51,801 nt of DNA, taken from positions 1 through 51,801 of the forward strand of contig NZ_BOOG01000052.1 in assembly GCF_016863115.1 (NCBI RefSeq), read 5' to 3'. The DNA comes from Sphaerimonospora thailandensis. GTDB taxonomy: Bacteria; Actinomycetota; Actinomycetes; Streptosporangiales; Streptosporangiaceae. A program made the position numbers and the translations under genes. Shown here one piece after another: positions 51,753 to 51,801 of this stretch. The notes beneath the pieces are model-generated. The model was not told the DNA's origin. It ran no database searches and saw only the letters and a program-made list of their open reading frames with translations. Each line of letters starts with the position of its first letter. Position 1 is the stretch's first letter.

Positions 51753-51801
51753 AGTTCCGGCAAGGCGACACGGGCGGCGGGCCCGGACCGTGGTCCGGGC
51801 C

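Overview
The window is high-GC (about 70%) DNA with GTG/ATG starts, tight 4-bp ATGA/GTGA overlaps and typical actinobacterial families (PspC, DUF2267, SWIM/DUF6493, WYL regulators, short GntR repressors). It is the chromosome of an actinomycete, probably a filamentous one. A placement near Streptosporangiales is only a guess from gene content.

Layout. 0-19 kb is mostly housekeeping and envelope functions: a LacI-type regulator, a lipoprotein amidase, a GH20 hexosaminidase, a copper-chaperone-like protein with pyrD, a secreted-repeat lipoprotein, DUF2267, a histidine kinase without a partner, flavohemoprotein, dihydrolipoyl dehydrogenase, a three-gene operon of unknown envelope proteins including a predicted TAT lipoprotein metallopeptidase, a WYL regulator divergent from its likely target, and an M48 peptidase.

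19-25.7 kb is an accessory region ending at a tRNA Glu-Asp-Phe cluster. It holds an RloA/RloB pair (AbiL-like phage defence), a 5'-truncated GNAT gene, a DUF433/PIN-type toxin-antitoxin pair, a short GntR repressor divergent from a chain of overlapping small genes (two of them frameshifted), and a gene of unknown function. I read this as the decayed remains of an actinomycete integrative element plus defence cargo.

26-31.8 kb returns to ordinary genes: metallophosphoesterase, zincin-like peptidase, MFS transporter, PspC protein, glutaryl-CoA-dehydrogenase-like enzyme and tRNA-Lys.

32-45.6 kb is the most unusual part. Fourteen closely packed genes encode an adenylate-forming ligase, a DHA2 exporter, a VAO/cresol-dehydrogenase-type oxidase, an acyl-CoA-dehydrogenase-fold monooxygenase with its flavin reductase, a class II aldolase-like enzyme, an FAD/NAD(P) enzyme, a luciferase-like oxidoreductase, a PPOX-class protein and a thioesterase, with one AraC and two TetR regulators. 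A GGAC...GTCC operator-like motif occurs three times in the TetR/exporter promoter and once, in degenerate form, in the divergent promoter at 43.3 kb, which suggests one regulon. I do not recognise the pathway; an aromatic or phenolic substrate is an inference.

45.6-51.8 kb holds a SWIM zinc-finger gene followed by a broken DUF6493 gene, a DinB-family protein, a secreted GH18 chitinase with a carbohydrate-binding module, and a C-terminal remnant of a VapC-type PIN toxin. The GH20 and GH18 enzymes at opposite ends fit a chitin/GlcNAc-using soil bacterium.
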